Below, piece after piece: positions 39,163 to 39,354 of a DNA stretch of 39,354 bases. Made by a program: the position numbers and the translations under genes. Every line of letters begins with the position of its first letter. Within the stretch, counting starts at the first letter, position 1. Below the pieces are notes generated by a model. That model was not told where the DNA came from. It saw only the letters and a program-made list of their open reading frames with translations, and made no database searches. The stretch is taken from positions 1-39,354 of the forward strand of contig NZ_LABY01000050.1 of assembly GCF_001043975.1 (NCBI RefSeq), in the 5' to 3' direction. The stretch is from Methylobacterium variabile. GTDB lineage: Bacteria > Pseudomonadota > Alphaproteobacteria > Rhizobiales > Beijerinckiaceae.

Positions 39163-39354
39163 ATGCGGTGCACGGGTCGCAGGAGCGGAATCGGAATCGC
39201 GCGGGCCGTGGCGGTGGTCGCCGGCCTGCTGGCCACGGTGAGCGGGGCGGGCAGCCAGACCCTGGCGGGCCTTCCGCCGGTCACGGTCCCGGCGGTCGCC
39301 GCCGGTGAGGCCCGGCCGGTCCCGGCCTGGACGGAGTTCTGCGCGCGCTATGGT
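39163..39354 (+). CDS. Transglutaminase-like cysteine peptidase (BTLCP), 5' part only
   Basis: The first 64 codons are in the window; the gene continues beyond the edge. A signal peptide is visible (GIGIARAVAVVAGLLATVSG, cleavage probably near GAGS). The last residues, RPVPAWTEFCARYG, match the start of the mature domain in bacterial transglutaminase-like cysteine peptidases, where a W-x-x-F-C-x-R pattern is common. Related LapG-type proteases cleave surface adhesins, but the active site is outside the window. Two CtrA boxes lie directly upstream. ATG 39163 has GGGTCGG nearby. Confidence 0.65.
   Translation, partial: MRCTGRRSGIGIARAVAVVAGLLATVSGAGSQTLAGLPPVTVPAVAAGEARPVPAWTEFCARYG

Noticed and set aside
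1..39354. CRISPR array, prophage genes or complete insertion sequence
   Set aside because: No regularly spaced repeats, transposase, integrase, or phage structural gene was seen on either strand.

Overview
The window is high-GC DNA of alphaproteobacterial character. The best guess is Methylobacterium or a close relative in the Hyphomicrobiales. That rests on codon usage, on the tpiA / PpiD-like / trpE neighbourhood, on CC0125/CC1285-type lipoproteins, on a bacterial transglutaminase-like cysteine peptidase, and on two full CtrA boxes at the right edge. The genus is inferred; no marker gene here proves it.

Left part (1-4.9 kb): tRNA-Asp(GTC) and tRNA-Val(TAC) flank a perfect 3 x 20 bp tandem repeat. 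Divergent tpiA and a PpiD-like periplasmic foldase follow, with trpE only 4 bp behind the foldase gene. Next (4.9-12.8 kb) is part of a surface polysaccharide locus. A leftward, mostly overlapping operon runs FemAB-like transferase > flippase > O-antigen ligase/polymerase > Wzc-like co-polymerase. It diverges from a rightward pair, a polysaccharide deacetylase and a glycosyltransferase. From 12.8 to 17.9 kb come a small unknown gene, an Lrp/AsnC regulator, a divergent FolC-type ligase, and a four-gene leftward operon with 4-bp stop/start overlaps (terB > class I glutamine amidotransferase > lrgA > lrgB).

Middle part (18.1-29.8 kb): this looks like a genomic island. It starts at the 3' end of tRNA-Thr(CGT) and ends at a 25-bp copy (24/25) of that 3' end at 29790-29814. 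Behind the tRNA lie small unknown ORFs, a frameshifted remnant of an SRAP/YedK-type protein, and a leftward stress module: a ClpK/ClpG-type AAA+ disaggregase with an N-terminal Cys cluster, an Hsp20 chaperone and a DUF1269 protein. An AT-rich, gene-poor stretch follows. The right half is a candidate mevalonate-catabolism cassette. A MocR-type regulator is divergent from a class II HMG-CoA reductase (mvaA), a periplasmic binding protein and an HMG-CoA lyase (mvaB), the last two overlapping by GTGA. Together the two enzymes would convert mevalonate to acetoacetate and acetyl-CoA. No integrase is visible.

Right part (29.9-39.35 kb): a spermidine-synthase-like protein, a large MscS-type channel with a DUF3772-like periplasmic region, two small lipoproteins, an AraC regulator, two small unknown genes and a Bcr/CflA-type MFS exporter. 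A truncated transglutaminase-like peptidase gene, preceded by two exact TTAA-N7-TTAAC CtrA boxes, runs off the end. The most interesting points are the tRNA-Thr-bounded island with its two cargo modules and the twin CtrA boxes.
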